From NCBI RefSeq assembly GCF_900177745.1, contig NZ_FXAR01000001.1:434001-498000 (forward strand): DNA of 64,000 nt, read 5' to 3'. Below the pieces are notes generated by a model that saw only the letters and a program-made list of their open reading frames with translations, searched no databases and had not been told where the DNA came from. Source of the DNA: Corynebacterium pollutisoli. GTDB lineage: Bacteria; Actinomycetota; Actinomycetes; Mycobacteriales; Mycobacteriaceae. Below, piece after piece: positions 17,733 through 26,641 of the stretch. Position 1 is the first letter of the stretch. Every line of letters starts with the position of its first letter. A program made the position numbers and the translations under genes.

Positions 17733-18770
17733 TCATGTTACTGGTTGATCCGGGGCATCGTCACCCAGGATGCGCGCGGCGCGCATGAGTTTCAGACGAC
17801 GTGCCAACTGCTGCGGACGAAGCGCAGGTCGCACGCCGATCTCGCCCGTCCGCGTGATGTGGTCCCGCCCGAAACGCCGCAGCAGCAGATCGTCGATGAG
17901 GCGGATCTGCCCCGGATGGAAGCGGTAGCGCAGGGCCCCGTGGACATCCGCGATGTCGCCGTCGTCGAGAAGCTCAGCGAGCTCGGCGACCGTGGTGATG
18001 CCGTCGGCGGCGAGGATCTCCGCCAGGAAACGGTAGTTCTCTGAACGGGAACGCGGGAACCGGTTGCCCAGCAGCATCGCCAGCACACCCGGCAGGGTCT
18101 CCGGGGTGAGGTCGACGTCATCGCGGGAGGTGTCCTCCTTGGCGGCGTCCTGCGCCACCGCGATCTGGTCGAACTGCTGGTCCGCCAATTCGATGAGCCC
18201 GGCGGCCAGGGCGAAGGCCCGGTCCACCCGCGGGTCGAGCTCCTCGTTGCCCCGCTTGTAGCGGATGTCGTGCTCGAACTCCGCCCACGCATGCTGCAGC
18301 ACGGTGCGGATCTGCACCTCGAAACTCACCCCCTTGTACTCGGCGAGCTCCGCGATGTCCGAGGAGTTCTCGTCGACCGTGAGGATGAGATGGTGCGAGC
18401 CGTAGCCGAAACCACCGGCGATGCGGGTCTCCGCCGTCTTGTCCACCGACCGCTCGACCGTGAAGGACTGCTTGAGCACCCCGATCGCCACCGGGATCTC
18501 CGTCGAGTGGAACGTGGTGACGCGCACCCCGATGAGATCGTGGATGTCCTCCCACGGATCCGGGTACATCCACTCACCGTTGTCCCGCTTCTTGTAGGCC
18601 TTGGCCTTGAACGACGGCCAGTCCTTCACGCGGGCGACGACGCGGTCGTACGTGACACCCGCATCCGCGAGCAGATCCTCCACCCCGGCGGCGAAATCCT
18701 CCGCCGCGTCAGGATGGGCCCGGACCCACTCGTGGTAGCGGTTGCCCAGCCGGGCGATCCGGTCAGACAT
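17733..18770 (-). CDS. relS: Small alarmone synthetase, RelA/SpoT synthetase domain
   Basis: A 345-residue (p)ppGpp synthetase lacking the HD hydrolase and the TGS/ACT regulatory regions of long RelA. The synthetase domain covers about residues 45-175: EDIHDLIGVRVTTF (74-87), FGYGSHHLILTV (121-132) and FEVQIRTVLQHAWAEFEHDI (150-169) with the catalytic EVQ. The 170-residue C-terminal part is helical and unassigned. ATG 18770 lies inside the last codons of treY (eight-base overlap), so expression is probably coupled. C. glutamicum has a RelS of this kind next to treY. An open frame extends further upstream but runs antisense-like through treY and is not used. Confidence 0.88.
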   Translation of the reverse strand: MSDRIARLGNRYHEWVRAHPDAAEDFAAGVEDLLADAGVTYDRVVARVKDWPSFKAKAYKKRDNGEWMYPDPWEDIHDLIGVRVTTFHSTEIPVAIGVLKQSFTVERSVDKTAETRIAGGFGYGSHHLILTVDENSSDIAELAEYKGVSFEVQIRTVLQHAWAEFEHDIRYKRGNEELDPRVDRAFALAAGLIELADQQFDQIAVAQDAAKEDTSRDDVDLTPETLPGVLAMLLGNRFPRSRSENYRFLAEILAADGITTVAELAELLDDGDIADVHGALRYRFHPGQIRLIDDLLLRRFGRDHITRTGEIGVRPALRPQQLARRLKLMRAARILGDDAPDQPVT

Positions 18771-21237
18771 CCTTGACCAGCAGCGCGGTGGGGAAGAGGT
18801 CGAGGACCTCGGCGAGCGGCACGGTCGCCTCGAAGCTGCGGCCCGTGAGACGGTCGGTCCACGTTCCCTCCGGCAGGGTGACGGTGGTGCCGTTCCACCC
18901 GCCCTGGCGCTCCAGATCGAGCGGGCGACGCGTCGCCAGGGTGATGACACCGATGCCCGCCTCACCCGGGGTGTGCGCCGCACCGCGGGCCAGGCCGATG
19001 AGGTGGGACTCCTCCGGGCCGACGGCGAACACCGACTGGACCTCGCCGCCCACGAAGTACTCCGGGTGCTCCGCACGCACCTTGAGACCCTCGTGGACGA
19101 TGTGCAGCTTCGCGCGGTCGCCGTAGAGGTCGAGGTGCGGGTAGTCGCCGGTGGTCTCCGCCTGGGCCTCGGCCTCTGCGGCCAGGTCCTGCCAGTCGAC
19201 GCCCTCGGAGAGGATGTCGAGGGTCTGCTGGCGGGCGGTGTAGTCGACGAAGCGACGGTTGTCCGGGTCCACGAGGGAGTCGTCGAAGAACTCCGTGCCC
19301 TGGTAGATGTCCGGGATGCCCGGGCCGGTGAGCTGCAGCAGCTTGCGGCCCAGGGAGACGCGCACCCCACCGCGGGCCAACGGCGCGACGAACTCGGTGA
19401 TCATGGAGGTGACGGGGCCGTCGAAAAGCACGTCGACCCAGTCGAGGACCGCCGTCTCGAAGGTCTCCACCGGATCCACCCACGTGGTGTGGACGCTCGC
19501 CTCACGCAGCGCCTTGATGACGTAACCGTGGAAACGCTCCCGCAGCGCGTCCGTGATCTGGCCGTCGGCCGGCCACACACCCAGCAGGTTCTGCAGGAGG
19601 AAGTGACCGGTGCCCGCGTCCGGGGCCGGCACCACGGAGGTGACGCGGTGGACCAGTTCGGAGAAGTCCATGGGACGCTCGGTGAGCTCGATGATGCGGG
19701 CACGGACATCCTCGCCGCGCTTGGTGTCGTGCGTGGACAGCGTCGTCATCGCCTTCGGCCACAGACGGGCCCGCTCCTGCTGCAGCAGATGGAACTCCGC
19801 CGCTGAGACACCGAAACGACCCGGGGCACCACCCACCTCCTGCAGCGCGACGAGGCGGCAGGCACGGTAGAACGTGGTGTCCTCCACGCCCTTGGCCATG
19901 ACGGCACCACACACCTGCGCGAAACGGATCTTCGCCTCGGCGTTGGCGTTGAGCGCGGCGACGACGAGGTCGAGCGCATCCCGCCGCGAGGGGAAACGAC
20001 GCGACATCTCCGCCACGACGGTCGCGGTGACACGCGACAGGGAGAGGTAGTCCGCGCGGTACACCGGCATGGCGGCCACCAGCTCGGTGATGGTGGTGAT
20101 GAGATCCTCTTCCGACACACCCGAACCGGCGGTGGAGAAGTTGTCGCGGCGCATGGCGCGGGCCAGGCGGCGGATCTCCGCGGCCAGCTCCTCCTGCGCC
20201 ACCTCCCGCTTGAGCTGGTGCATGGTCACCTCGACGGCGGCCTCGTCCCACGTCGACCCGGAGTGCTGCAGCGCCAGCATCGACAGCGAATCCTCCGACT
20301 CGCGGGCGATGAACACGCCGTCCAGCTCCCGCAGGGCGTCGTACCCCGTGGTGCCGTCGACGGCGAGACGCGGATCGAGGGTCTCGTCGACCTCGAGGAT
20401 CTTCTCCACGATGAGCCAACGTTCCGGGCCGACGACCTCCCGCAGACGGTTGAGGTAGCCGAAGGGATCGGACAGGCCGTCCGGGTGGTCGACGCGGACA
20501 CCGTCGATGAGATCCTCGGCGATGAGCTGGCGCACGATGCGGTGCGTGTGCTCGAACACCATCGGATCCTCCTGGCGGATACCCGCCAGCCCGTTGACCG
20601 AGAAGAAACGACGGTAGGAGATCACGCCGTCGCGCCAGTACATCAGGCGGTAGTGCTGTTTCTCGTACACCTCCGCCACATCGTCGTCGAGGGTGACGTC
20701 ATCGCCGACGGGGAAGATGTTGTCGTAGTAGGCCAGGACGATCTCGCCGTCCTCCTCGCGCAGCTCCAGCTTGTCGACGTCCTCCGGGGACCCCAGCACC
20801 GGCATGCCCAACTTGCCGCCGGCGCCGTTGTCGGCGTGCCAGTCGATGTCGAAGTAGTGCTCGAACTCCGATTCCTGCCCGTGCTTGAGCACGTCCCACC
20901 ACCACTTGTTCAGGCGCGGGTTCTCCACACCGAGGTGGTTGGGGACGATGTCGATGATGAGCCCCAGCCCCGCTTCATGGGCGGCGGCGGCCAGCTCACG
21001 CAGACCCTCCATGCCGCCCAGCTCCGGGTTGATTTCGGTGGGGTCGGTGACGTCGTAGTTGTGGCTCGACGTCGGGTCGGCGGTGAAGATGGGGGAGAGG
21101 TAGATGTGACTGACGCCCAGGGACTGCAGGTAGGGGACCTGGGCGGCCGCCTCGGCGAAACCGAAGGCCCGTCCCGACGGGTCCGCCTGTGGTCCGCGCA
21201 GCTGCAGACGGTAGGTGGCGGTGATCGGACGACGCAT
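18763..21237 (-). CDS. treY: Malto-oligosyltrehalose synthase
   Basis: First enzyme of the TreY-TreZ route: it turns the reducing end of maltodextrin into a trehalosyl unit. The 824-residue GH13 protein shows ITATYRLQLRG, SHIYLSPIFTADPTSSHNYD, IDIVPNHLGVENP, the nucleophile region DGVRVDHPDGLSDP, the acid/base region WLIVEKILEVDE, and THDTKRGEDVRAR, in the expected order and length. ATG 21237 was chosen because AGGAG lies five bases upstream. It overlaps relS. Two copies of the dispersed word (19419, 20769) lie within it. Confidence 0.96.
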   Translation of the reverse strand: MRRPITATYRLQLRGPQADPSGRAFGFAEAAAQVPYLQSLGVSHIYLSPIFTADPTSSHNYDVTDPTEINPELGGMEGLRELAAAAHEAGLGLIIDIVPNHLGVENPRLNKWWWDVLKHGQESEFEHYFDIDWHADNGAGGKLGMPVLGSPEDVDKLELREEDGEIVLAYYDNIFPVGDDVTLDDDVAEVYEKQHYRLMYWRDGVISYRRFFSVNGLAGIRQEDPMVFEHTHRIVRQLIAEDLIDGVRVDHPDGLSDPFGYLNRLREVVGPERWLIVEKILEVDETLDPRLAVDGTTGYDALRELDGVFIARESEDSLSMLALQHSGSTWDEAAVEVTMHQLKREVAQEELAAEIRRLARAMRRDNFSTAGSGVSEEDLITTITELVAAMPVYRADYLSLSRVTATVVAEMSRRFPSRRDALDLVVAALNANAEAKIRFAQVCGAVMAKGVEDTTFYRACRLVALQEVGGAPGRFGVSAAEFHLLQQERARLWPKAMTTLSTHDTKRGEDVRARIIELTERPMDFSELVHRVTSVVPAPDAGTGHFLLQNLLGVWPADGQITDALRERFHGYVIKALREASVHTTWVDPVETFETAVLDWVDVLFDGPVTSMITEFVAPLARGGVRVSLGRKLLQLTGPGIPDIYQGTEFFDDSLVDPDNRRFVDYTARQQTLDILSEGVDWQDLAAEAEAQAETTGDYPHLDLYGDRAKLHIVHEGLKVRAEHPEYFVGGEVQSVFAVGPEESHLIGLARGAAHTPGEAGIGVITLATRRPLDLERQGGWNGTTVTLPEGTWTDRLTGRSFEATVPLAEVLDLFPTALLVKDV

Positions 21238-21282
21238 GGAACTCCTCGGGTCGGATGAATGAAGAAAAGTGCACCTCACAGC

Positions 21283-21858
21283 TTAGGCGGGTGCGGCCAC
21301 CGGCGTGGGGGACGACACAGCCGCCGGGAAGCCGTGCCGCCGCACCAGGGGTACCGGGGCCAGGGCCCCGCTCAGGTCCCACCCCTGCTTATCGACGTCC
21401 CCGCGCCCCACCGCCACCAGTGTGTTCTCCGTCAACACCAGCCACGCCGCCGGCTCCCGCAGGAGGGTCGCCAGGTGCCCGTCGAGCACCGCGAAGGTCC
21501 GCGGGTGCGCCAGCCAGGCGCTGGCGGGCGCGCCGGGCAACGCCACCTGCAGGCCCTTCACTCCGGGGCCGAGGAGGATCTCCGCCGGGCGGGTGCGCAC
21601 CTGGATGCCCTCTGCCGTCCGGGCGGAGGCGATGAGGTTGGCCGCCGCCCGGTCCCACGCCCGGTGGGCCGAGAGGTCGAGATCTCCGAGGCCGCGGTAG
21701 GAGACGTCCGCCCCGTGGCACGTGAACGTGGCGCACAACTCCCGGGACAGGGCAATGTAGGCGATGGTGTCGCAGAATCCGTCGTCGCTCAGGCCGCTGC
21801 GCTGCACCCAGGAATGGGGACGCAGTGCGGGCAGGAGGGCGGCAGGGTCAAGGGGCAT
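21283..21858 (-). CDS. Hypothetical protein
   Basis: A 191-residue soluble protein without signal or membrane segment. It contains GFCDTIAYIALSRELCATF and HRAWDRAAANLIASA in the N-terminal half and a Pro/Ala-rich C-terminus. No family recognised. ATG 21858 follows AGGA by nine bases; GTG 21864 is possible. It lies upstream of treY on the same strand with 45 bases between. Codon use is like its neighbours, and GCTTATCGACG occurs inside (21387), so it looks like resident DNA. Confidence 0.75.
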   Translation of the reverse strand: MPLDPAALLPALRPHSWVQRSGLSDDGFCDTIAYIALSRELCATFTCHGADVSYRGLGDLDLSAHRAWDRAAANLIASARTAEGIQVRTRPAEILLGPGVKGLQVALPGAPASAWLAHPRTFAVLDGHLATLLREPAAWLVLTENTLVAVGRGDVDKQGWDLSGALAPVPLVRRHGFPAAVSSPTPVAAPA

Positions 21859-21935
21859 GGGCACGTCCTAACTGTGGGAGGGGAAACCGTCACCACAGTT
21901 GGACTCCGAAAATCGCCCGAAGGTTCCCGGCAACC

Positions 21936-23063
21936 CTAGAACGGGGGTTGTTCGTCGTCCGCGGCGTCGAGCCCGAGCACGGCGATGAGCTGGTCACCGG
22001 TCCAGATCTGGATGTCCTGCCCCTTGGCGATGAGCTCCTCCGCCCGCTTCTCCTTCGAGGTCTTCGTGGCCCACGTGCCGGCGACGAGGATGGTCGTCTT
22101 CTTCGTGACGTTCTTCCCGACGTCCGCACCCAGGTCCGCGATCGCCGACCACAGCCGCCCCTTGTCGAAGGGCTCGAAATCGCCGGTGAGCGTGACGTGC
22201 TGCCCGAACAGCGGGCCCGTCGGATCGGCGTCCGGGTTGGCGTCGGGGATGACGTCCGGCGTAGCCACCGACTGCCACGGCGCGCGGCGGGGGGCCTTCT
22301 TCGGCGGCTCCTCCGTCCGTTGCTGCATGATGCTGCGCGCCCCGGAACGGTCGCGGAGCACCGGGTAGGCGTGTTCGGCGCTGAGGGTGCCCAGCGTGTA
22401 GCCGGAGGCGTGCTGGAACTCGGCGAGGCTGCCGCGGTGGTTCTTCTTCCGCGCCAGATCGACGACGAGACCGGCGGCCGTGCGGGCGTCCGCGAAGAAC
22501 TCCGCCTCCACCCCCGCACCGCGGGCCAGGACCAGCGAACAGACGTAGGGGAGCACCGGCACCTCGAGCCCCGCCGCCAGGTACGCGCGACGCAGCGCCA
22601 TCATGTGGAACTGCGCGTTGTGCGCGACGACGGGCAGATCGCCGAGGAATCCGGGCAGGGCCCCGAGGTCCAGTCCGGTGGCGGCCTCGACCTCCACCCC
22701 GTCGACGAGCTTCACGACGTCGACCCGGCTCACCGTGTCGCCGTCCGTCTCCACCGCCAGCGCCACGAAGTCCAGCCCGGCCACCGCGGCGGGCGCCTCA
22801 CCGCGCTGCGCTGCCTCGATCGCGGCGAGGAAGTCCTCCGCCGCCTGCGCCTGCCCCGGGGCGAACGCCACCTCGGTGCCGGGGCCCTCGAGGGTGACCA
22901 CGCCGACGTCGAGAAGCGAGGGCGGTGTGCACCGCACACCCGTGACCTGCGCCAACGGGACCTCGACGGAGTCCTGCCCCGTGAGCGCCGTCAGCAGGGC
23001 GGAACGGTCAATGCGGATGCTGGTGGCGGTGACACTGAGCTGGGCGCCGTGGGCCGGGATCAC
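21936..23063 (-). CDS. DnaQ-like exonuclease homologue with BRCT domain, catalytic residues lost
   Basis: A 375-residue protein of three parts. Residues 1-75 resemble the PH-like/DUF4429 domain (IRIDRSALLTALTGQDSVEVPL). Residues about 95-240 follow a DEDD exonuclease: the first motif reads FVALAVET (Asp replaced by Ala103, Glu105 kept), the second AHNAQFHMMAL (Asp replaced by His153), the third only a loose EHAYPVLRD. Residues about 285-370 are a BRCT domain (GQHVTLTGDFEPFDKGRLW). It is annotated in relatives as a polymerase III epsilon-type exonuclease, but catalysis looks unlikely here. GTG 23063 has GGAG upstream. Confidence 0.8.
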   Translation of the reverse strand: MIPAHGAQLSVTATSIRIDRSALLTALTGQDSVEVPLAQVTGVRCTPPSLLDVGVVTLEGPGTEVAFAPGQAQAAEDFLAAIEAAQRGEAPAAVAGLDFVALAVETDGDTVSRVDVVKLVDGVEVEAATGLDLGALPGFLGDLPVVAHNAQFHMMALRRAYLAAGLEVPVLPYVCSLVLARGAGVEAEFFADARTAAGLVVDLARKKNHRGSLAEFQHASGYTLGTLSAEHAYPVLRDRSGARSIMQQRTEEPPKKAPRRAPWQSVATPDVIPDANPDADPTGPLFGQHVTLTGDFEPFDKGRLWSAIADLGADVGKNVTKKTTILVAGTWATKTSKEKRAEELIAKGQDIQIWTGDQLIAVLGLDAADDEQPPF

Positions 23064-23130
23064 GTCGACGACTCCGATCGTTAGGAAAAGCAGGATGGAC
23101 CGTCAGTCTACCGGGGTACCATGGGCGGGC

Positions 23131-23493
23131 ATGGAGGACTGGGTACGCGATGCCGATCCCTTCGACCGCACCTGCCCGAGCCGTGCACTGCTCGCCAGTC
23201 TCGGCGACAAGTGGTCGATCCTCATCATCCTCAGCCTCGACGGCGAGCAGCTGCGCTACGGCGAACTCGAGCAGGCCGTCGACGGCATCTCCCCCAAGAT
23301 GCTCACCCAACGGCTCCGCCGGCTGGTCGACGACGGCATCCTCGTCCGCTGGGAGTTCGACGAGGTCCCCCCGCACGTCGCCTACGAACTCACCGACCTG
23401 GGCCGTAGCCTGCTGCCGGTGTTCTACCCGTTCATCGGGTGGCTCATCGACCACACCCGCGACGTGGAGGAACACCGCAGCAGCGGAGGCTAG
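23131..23493 (+). CDS. HxlR-family transcriptional regulator
   Basis: A 120-residue winged-helix regulator. The N-terminal Cys (FDRTCPSRALLASLGDKWSI), then LRYGELEQAVDGISPKMLTQRLRRL, and the wing with VAYELTDLGRSL are characteristic of HxlR/MarR-like redox or aldehyde-responsive factors. ATG 23131 sits eight bases after TACCAT, a leaderless pattern. It is divergent from the DnaQ-like gene and overlaps the end of glgX by four bases. Its target is not evident; the divergent gene is one candidate. Confidence 0.92.
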   Translation: MEDWVRDADPFDRTCPSRALLASLGDKWSILIILSLDGEQLRYGELEQAVDGISPKMLTQRLRRLVDDGILVRWEFDEVPPHVAYELTDLGRSLLPVFYPFIGWLIDHTRDVEEHRSSGG

Positions 23494-25949
23494 GCCTCCT
23501 CGTCGGTGTACTCGTCGCGCAGCGCGGCGCGGCGCTTCGCGGCGAGCTGCTCCTCCTCGCTCATCGAGGCGAGCAGGGCCTTGTTCTGACCCGGCTCGAT
23601 CTCCGCCTCCTCACCCGGTGCCTCGACCTCTTCCTCCACCGGCTCAGTCTCGGTCTCGGTCTCGAGTTCCTCGGCGGTCTTCTCGGCGGTGGCGGCGGAA
23701 TCCGCGGTCACCTTGTCGCCGACGACACCGAGGTCCTTCTCGCGCTCCGCCTCATCGACGATCTCGACCTCGTCGATCTCGTCCTCCTCGTCGTAGACCG
23801 GCGGCTCGATCTGCTTGAGCACCATCGTCGCGCGCGACGGCACCGTGATGGTGCCCTTCGCCTCGATGATGGACGCCTCGATCGGGTAGCCGATGTCCTC
23901 GGTCGTGTCGACGAGCAGCTGCCAGCGGGCACCGAAGGCGCGCGGCGGCAGGGTGAACTCGATCTCCTCGTAGTGGGCGTTGAACATGAGGATGAAGGAA
24001 TCGTCCACGATCTTCTGGCCGCGGGCGTCCGGCTCGGTGATGGCCATGCCGTTGAGGTAGACCATGAGCGCCTTACCGAAGGCGAAGTCCCAGTCGTCCT
24101 GGGTCATCAGCTTGCCCGAGGGCACCAGCCACGCGATGTCACGGTCACGGACGTCGGCACCCAGGGGGCCGCCGGCAAGGAAGCGACGGCGACGGAACAC
24201 GGGGTGACGGCGCCGGATGTTGAGCAGTCGCTTGGTGAAGGCGTGCAGGGAGGAGTTCTCCTCCAGCTGATCCCAGTCCATCCACGCCAGCTCGTTGTCC
24301 TGGCAGTAGACGTTGTTGTTGCCGTCCTGGGTACGCGCCATCTCATCGCCGTGGCTGATCATCGGGGTGCCCAGCGAGAGGATGAGCGTGGTGAGGAAGT
24401 TGCGGCGCTGACGCGCGCGCAGGGCCAGGATCTCCGGGTCGTCGGTCGGGCCCTCGACGCCGTGGTTCCAGGAACGGTTGTGGGACTCACCGTCGCGGTT
24501 GTCCTCACCGTTGGCCATGTTGTGCTTCTCGTTGTAGCTCACCAGGTCGTTGAGCGTGAAGCCGTCGTGGGCGGTGATGAAGTTGATCGACGCGGTGGGG
24601 CGGCGGCCGTTGTTGGCGTAGAGGTCCGAGGAACCCGTCAGGCGGGAGGCGAATTCACCCAGGGTGGCGGGCTCGCCGCGCCAGAAGTCACGGACGGTGT
24701 CGCGGTACTTGCCGTTCCACTCGGTCCACAGCGGCGGGAAGTTGCCCACCTGGTAACCGTCGTGGCCGATGTCCCACGGCTCGGCGATGAGCTTGGCCTG
24801 GGAGACGACCGGATCCTGCTGGACGAGGTCGAAGAAGGTGGCCAGGCGGTCGACGTCGTGCAGCTCACGGGCCAGGGTGGAGGCCAGATCGAAACGGAAG
24901 CCGTCGACGTGCATCTCGGTGATCCAGTAGCGCAGCGAATCCATGATGAGCTGCAGCGAGTGCGGGTCGCGCACGTTGAGGGAGTTACCGGTGCCGGTGT
25001 AGTCCATGTAGTGGTACTTGTCACCGTCGACGAGGCGGTAGTACGCCTCGTTGTCGATACCGCGGAACATGATGGTCGGGCCGAGGTGGTTGCCCTCCGC
25101 CGTGTGGTTGTACACGACGTCGAGGATGACCTCCATGCCGGCCTCGTGGTACGCGCGGACCATGCCCTTGAACTCGGACACGGCCCCACCGGGCTTGCGG
25201 GCGGCGGCGTAGTCCTGGTGCGGGGCGAAGAAACCGAAGGTGTTGTAGCCCCAGTAGTTGCGCAGGCCGAGGTCGCGCAGGCGGTCGTCCTGCAGGAACT
25301 GGTGCACCGGCATGAGCTCGATGGCGGTGACGCCGAGGTCCTTGAGGTAGGAGATGATCGCCGGGTGGGCGAGGCCGGCGTAGGTGCCGCGCAGGTTCGG
25401 CGGCACGTCCGGGTGGGTCATGGTCAGACCCTTGACGTGGGTCTCGTAGATGACCGTCTCGTTGTACGGGATGCGCGGGGCGCGGTCGGAACCCCAGTCG
25501 AAGAACGGGTTGATGACCACGGACTTCATCGTGTGGCCGAGGCTGTCCTCCTCATTGCGGCCGGACCCCGGCGGGTCGGCGAAGATGTCGTAGGAGAACA
25601 GGGACGGGTCGCCGTCGAAATCGCCGTCGAAGGCACGGGCGTAGGGGTCGACGAGGAGCTTGTTCGGGTCACAGCGCTTGCCGTCGTGCGGGTCGTACGG
25701 GCCGTGGACACGGAAGCCGTAGCGCTGGCCGGGCTGCACACCGGGGAGGTAGCAGTGCCAGACGTTCGCGTGCACCTCCTCGAGGTTGATGCGGACTTCG
25801 TTGTCCTCACGGTCGATGAGACACAGTTCCACCTTCTCGGCGACGTAGGAGAAGAGTGCGAAGTTGGTGCCTGCGCCGTCGTAGGTGGAACCCAGGGGGT
25901 ACGGGTCACCCGGCCAGACCGTGTAGTTGTGCTCGGACTCAGTAGTCAT
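23490..25949 (-). CDS. glgX: Glycogen debranching enzyme
   Basis: Isoamylase-type GH13 enzyme of 819 residues that trims branches from phosphorylase-limited glycogen. It has an N-terminal CBM48 (PYPLGSTYDGAGTNFALFS), ILDVVYNHTAEGN, the nucleophile region DGFRFDLASTLAREL, the acid/base LIAEPWDIG and INFITAHDGFTLNDLVSYNEKHN. The last 110 residues are an acidic, Glu-rich tail (ETETETEPVEEEVEAPGEE), beyond the usual fold. ATG 25949 has TAAGAT eight bases upstream, leaderless. It works with glgP at 41655, and its products can feed treY-treZ. Confidence 0.96.
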   Translation of the reverse strand: MTTESEHNYTVWPGDPYPLGSTYDGAGTNFALFSYVAEKVELCLIDREDNEVRINLEEVHANVWHCYLPGVQPGQRYGFRVHGPYDPHDGKRCDPNKLLVDPYARAFDGDFDGDPSLFSYDIFADPPGSGRNEEDSLGHTMKSVVINPFFDWGSDRAPRIPYNETVIYETHVKGLTMTHPDVPPNLRGTYAGLAHPAIISYLKDLGVTAIELMPVHQFLQDDRLRDLGLRNYWGYNTFGFFAPHQDYAAARKPGGAVSEFKGMVRAYHEAGMEVILDVVYNHTAEGNHLGPTIMFRGIDNEAYYRLVDGDKYHYMDYTGTGNSLNVRDPHSLQLIMDSLRYWITEMHVDGFRFDLASTLARELHDVDRLATFFDLVQQDPVVSQAKLIAEPWDIGHDGYQVGNFPPLWTEWNGKYRDTVRDFWRGEPATLGEFASRLTGSSDLYANNGRRPTASINFITAHDGFTLNDLVSYNEKHNMANGEDNRDGESHNRSWNHGVEGPTDDPEILALRARQRRNFLTTLILSLGTPMISHGDEMARTQDGNNNVYCQDNELAWMDWDQLEENSSLHAFTKRLLNIRRRHPVFRRRRFLAGGPLGADVRDRDIAWLVPSGKLMTQDDWDFAFGKALMVYLNGMAITEPDARGQKIVDDSFILMFNAHYEEIEFTLPPRAFGARWQLLVDTTEDIGYPIEASIIEAKGTITVPSRATMVLKQIEPPVYDEEDEIDEVEIVDEAEREKDLGVVGDKVTADSAATAEKTAEELETETETEPVEEEVEAPGEEAEIEPGQNKALLASMSEEEQLAAKRRAALRDEYTDEEA

Positions 25950-25988
25950 GGTTGCCGATCTTAACGGTTCTCAGGCTGATTCACCGTC

Positions 25989-26525
25989 TCAGCCACGGCT
26001 TGTGGCCAGACCAGTGAGCAACAGGTCCACTCCCCGGCGGAAATCAGCGGACGCGTCACCCGGCACCTCGGCCCCGGTGTCGGCCGCATGCTGGGCCCGG
26101 GCCTGCTCCAGGGCGGTCGCGCCAAGCACGAGGTGGAGCAGGGAGGCCGCGCCGATGCGCCGCAGGTCCCCGTCCCCGGGCAGCGTCTGCGCCAACTGCT
26201 TCTCGACGTCCCCGCGTGTTTCCGACTCCGGCTGCGACAGGGCGGCGGCGACGAGTTCGGCACCGTCGCGGCGCGAGAGCATCGACTCCCGCAGCAGTTC
26301 GGCGAGGGCGGCGGGGGTGTCCGGCGCGGAGTCGGCGAGCACCGGGGCGAGGATCTCCTCGGCGATGGCCGTAATGAGTTGCTGCTTGTTCGCGATATGC
26401 CAGTACAGAGCTCCCGGTGCCACACCGAGGGAGGTGGCGACCCGGCGCATGGTCATGTCAGCCAGGCCGTACGTGTCCAGAATGGTCACGGCGGCGGCGA
26501 TGATGGTCTTGCGGGTCAGCTGCAC
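25989..26525 (-). CDS. TetR-family transcriptional regulator
   Basis: A 178-residue regulator. The N-terminal helix-turn-helix reads IIAAAVTILDTYGLADMTMRR followed by VATSLGVAPGALYWHIANKQQL, the usual TetR form. The C-terminal ligand domain is variable. GTG 26525 lies eight bases after TAGGCT, leaderless. It is 39 bases upstream of glgX on the same strand but with glgX having its own -10 box. Target and ligand unknown; GCTTCTCGACG occurs at 26198. Confidence 0.9.
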   Translation of the reverse strand: MQLTRKTIIAAAVTILDTYGLADMTMRRVATSLGVAPGALYWHIANKQQLITAIAEEILAPVLADSAPDTPAALAELLRESMLSRRDGAELVAAALSQPESETRGDVEKQLAQTLPGDGDLRRIGAASLLHLVLGATALEQARAQHAADTGAEVPGDASADFRRGVDLLLTGLATSRG

Positions 26526-26641
26526 ACCGTCAGAGCCTACCCGGTGGCGAAACTCTCAGGGAGCTGCCAGCCGTCGACACCTGCGTGTTGATAGGGTGGC
26601 CCATCGATCGACCATCAGAATCCGGCAGGAGAACCATCACC

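Noticed and set aside
17733..19370. Longer N-terminus for RelS
   Set aside because: The added 200 residues read through treY in another frame and are Ser/Arg-rich low complexity; ATG 18770 starts a normal synthetase.
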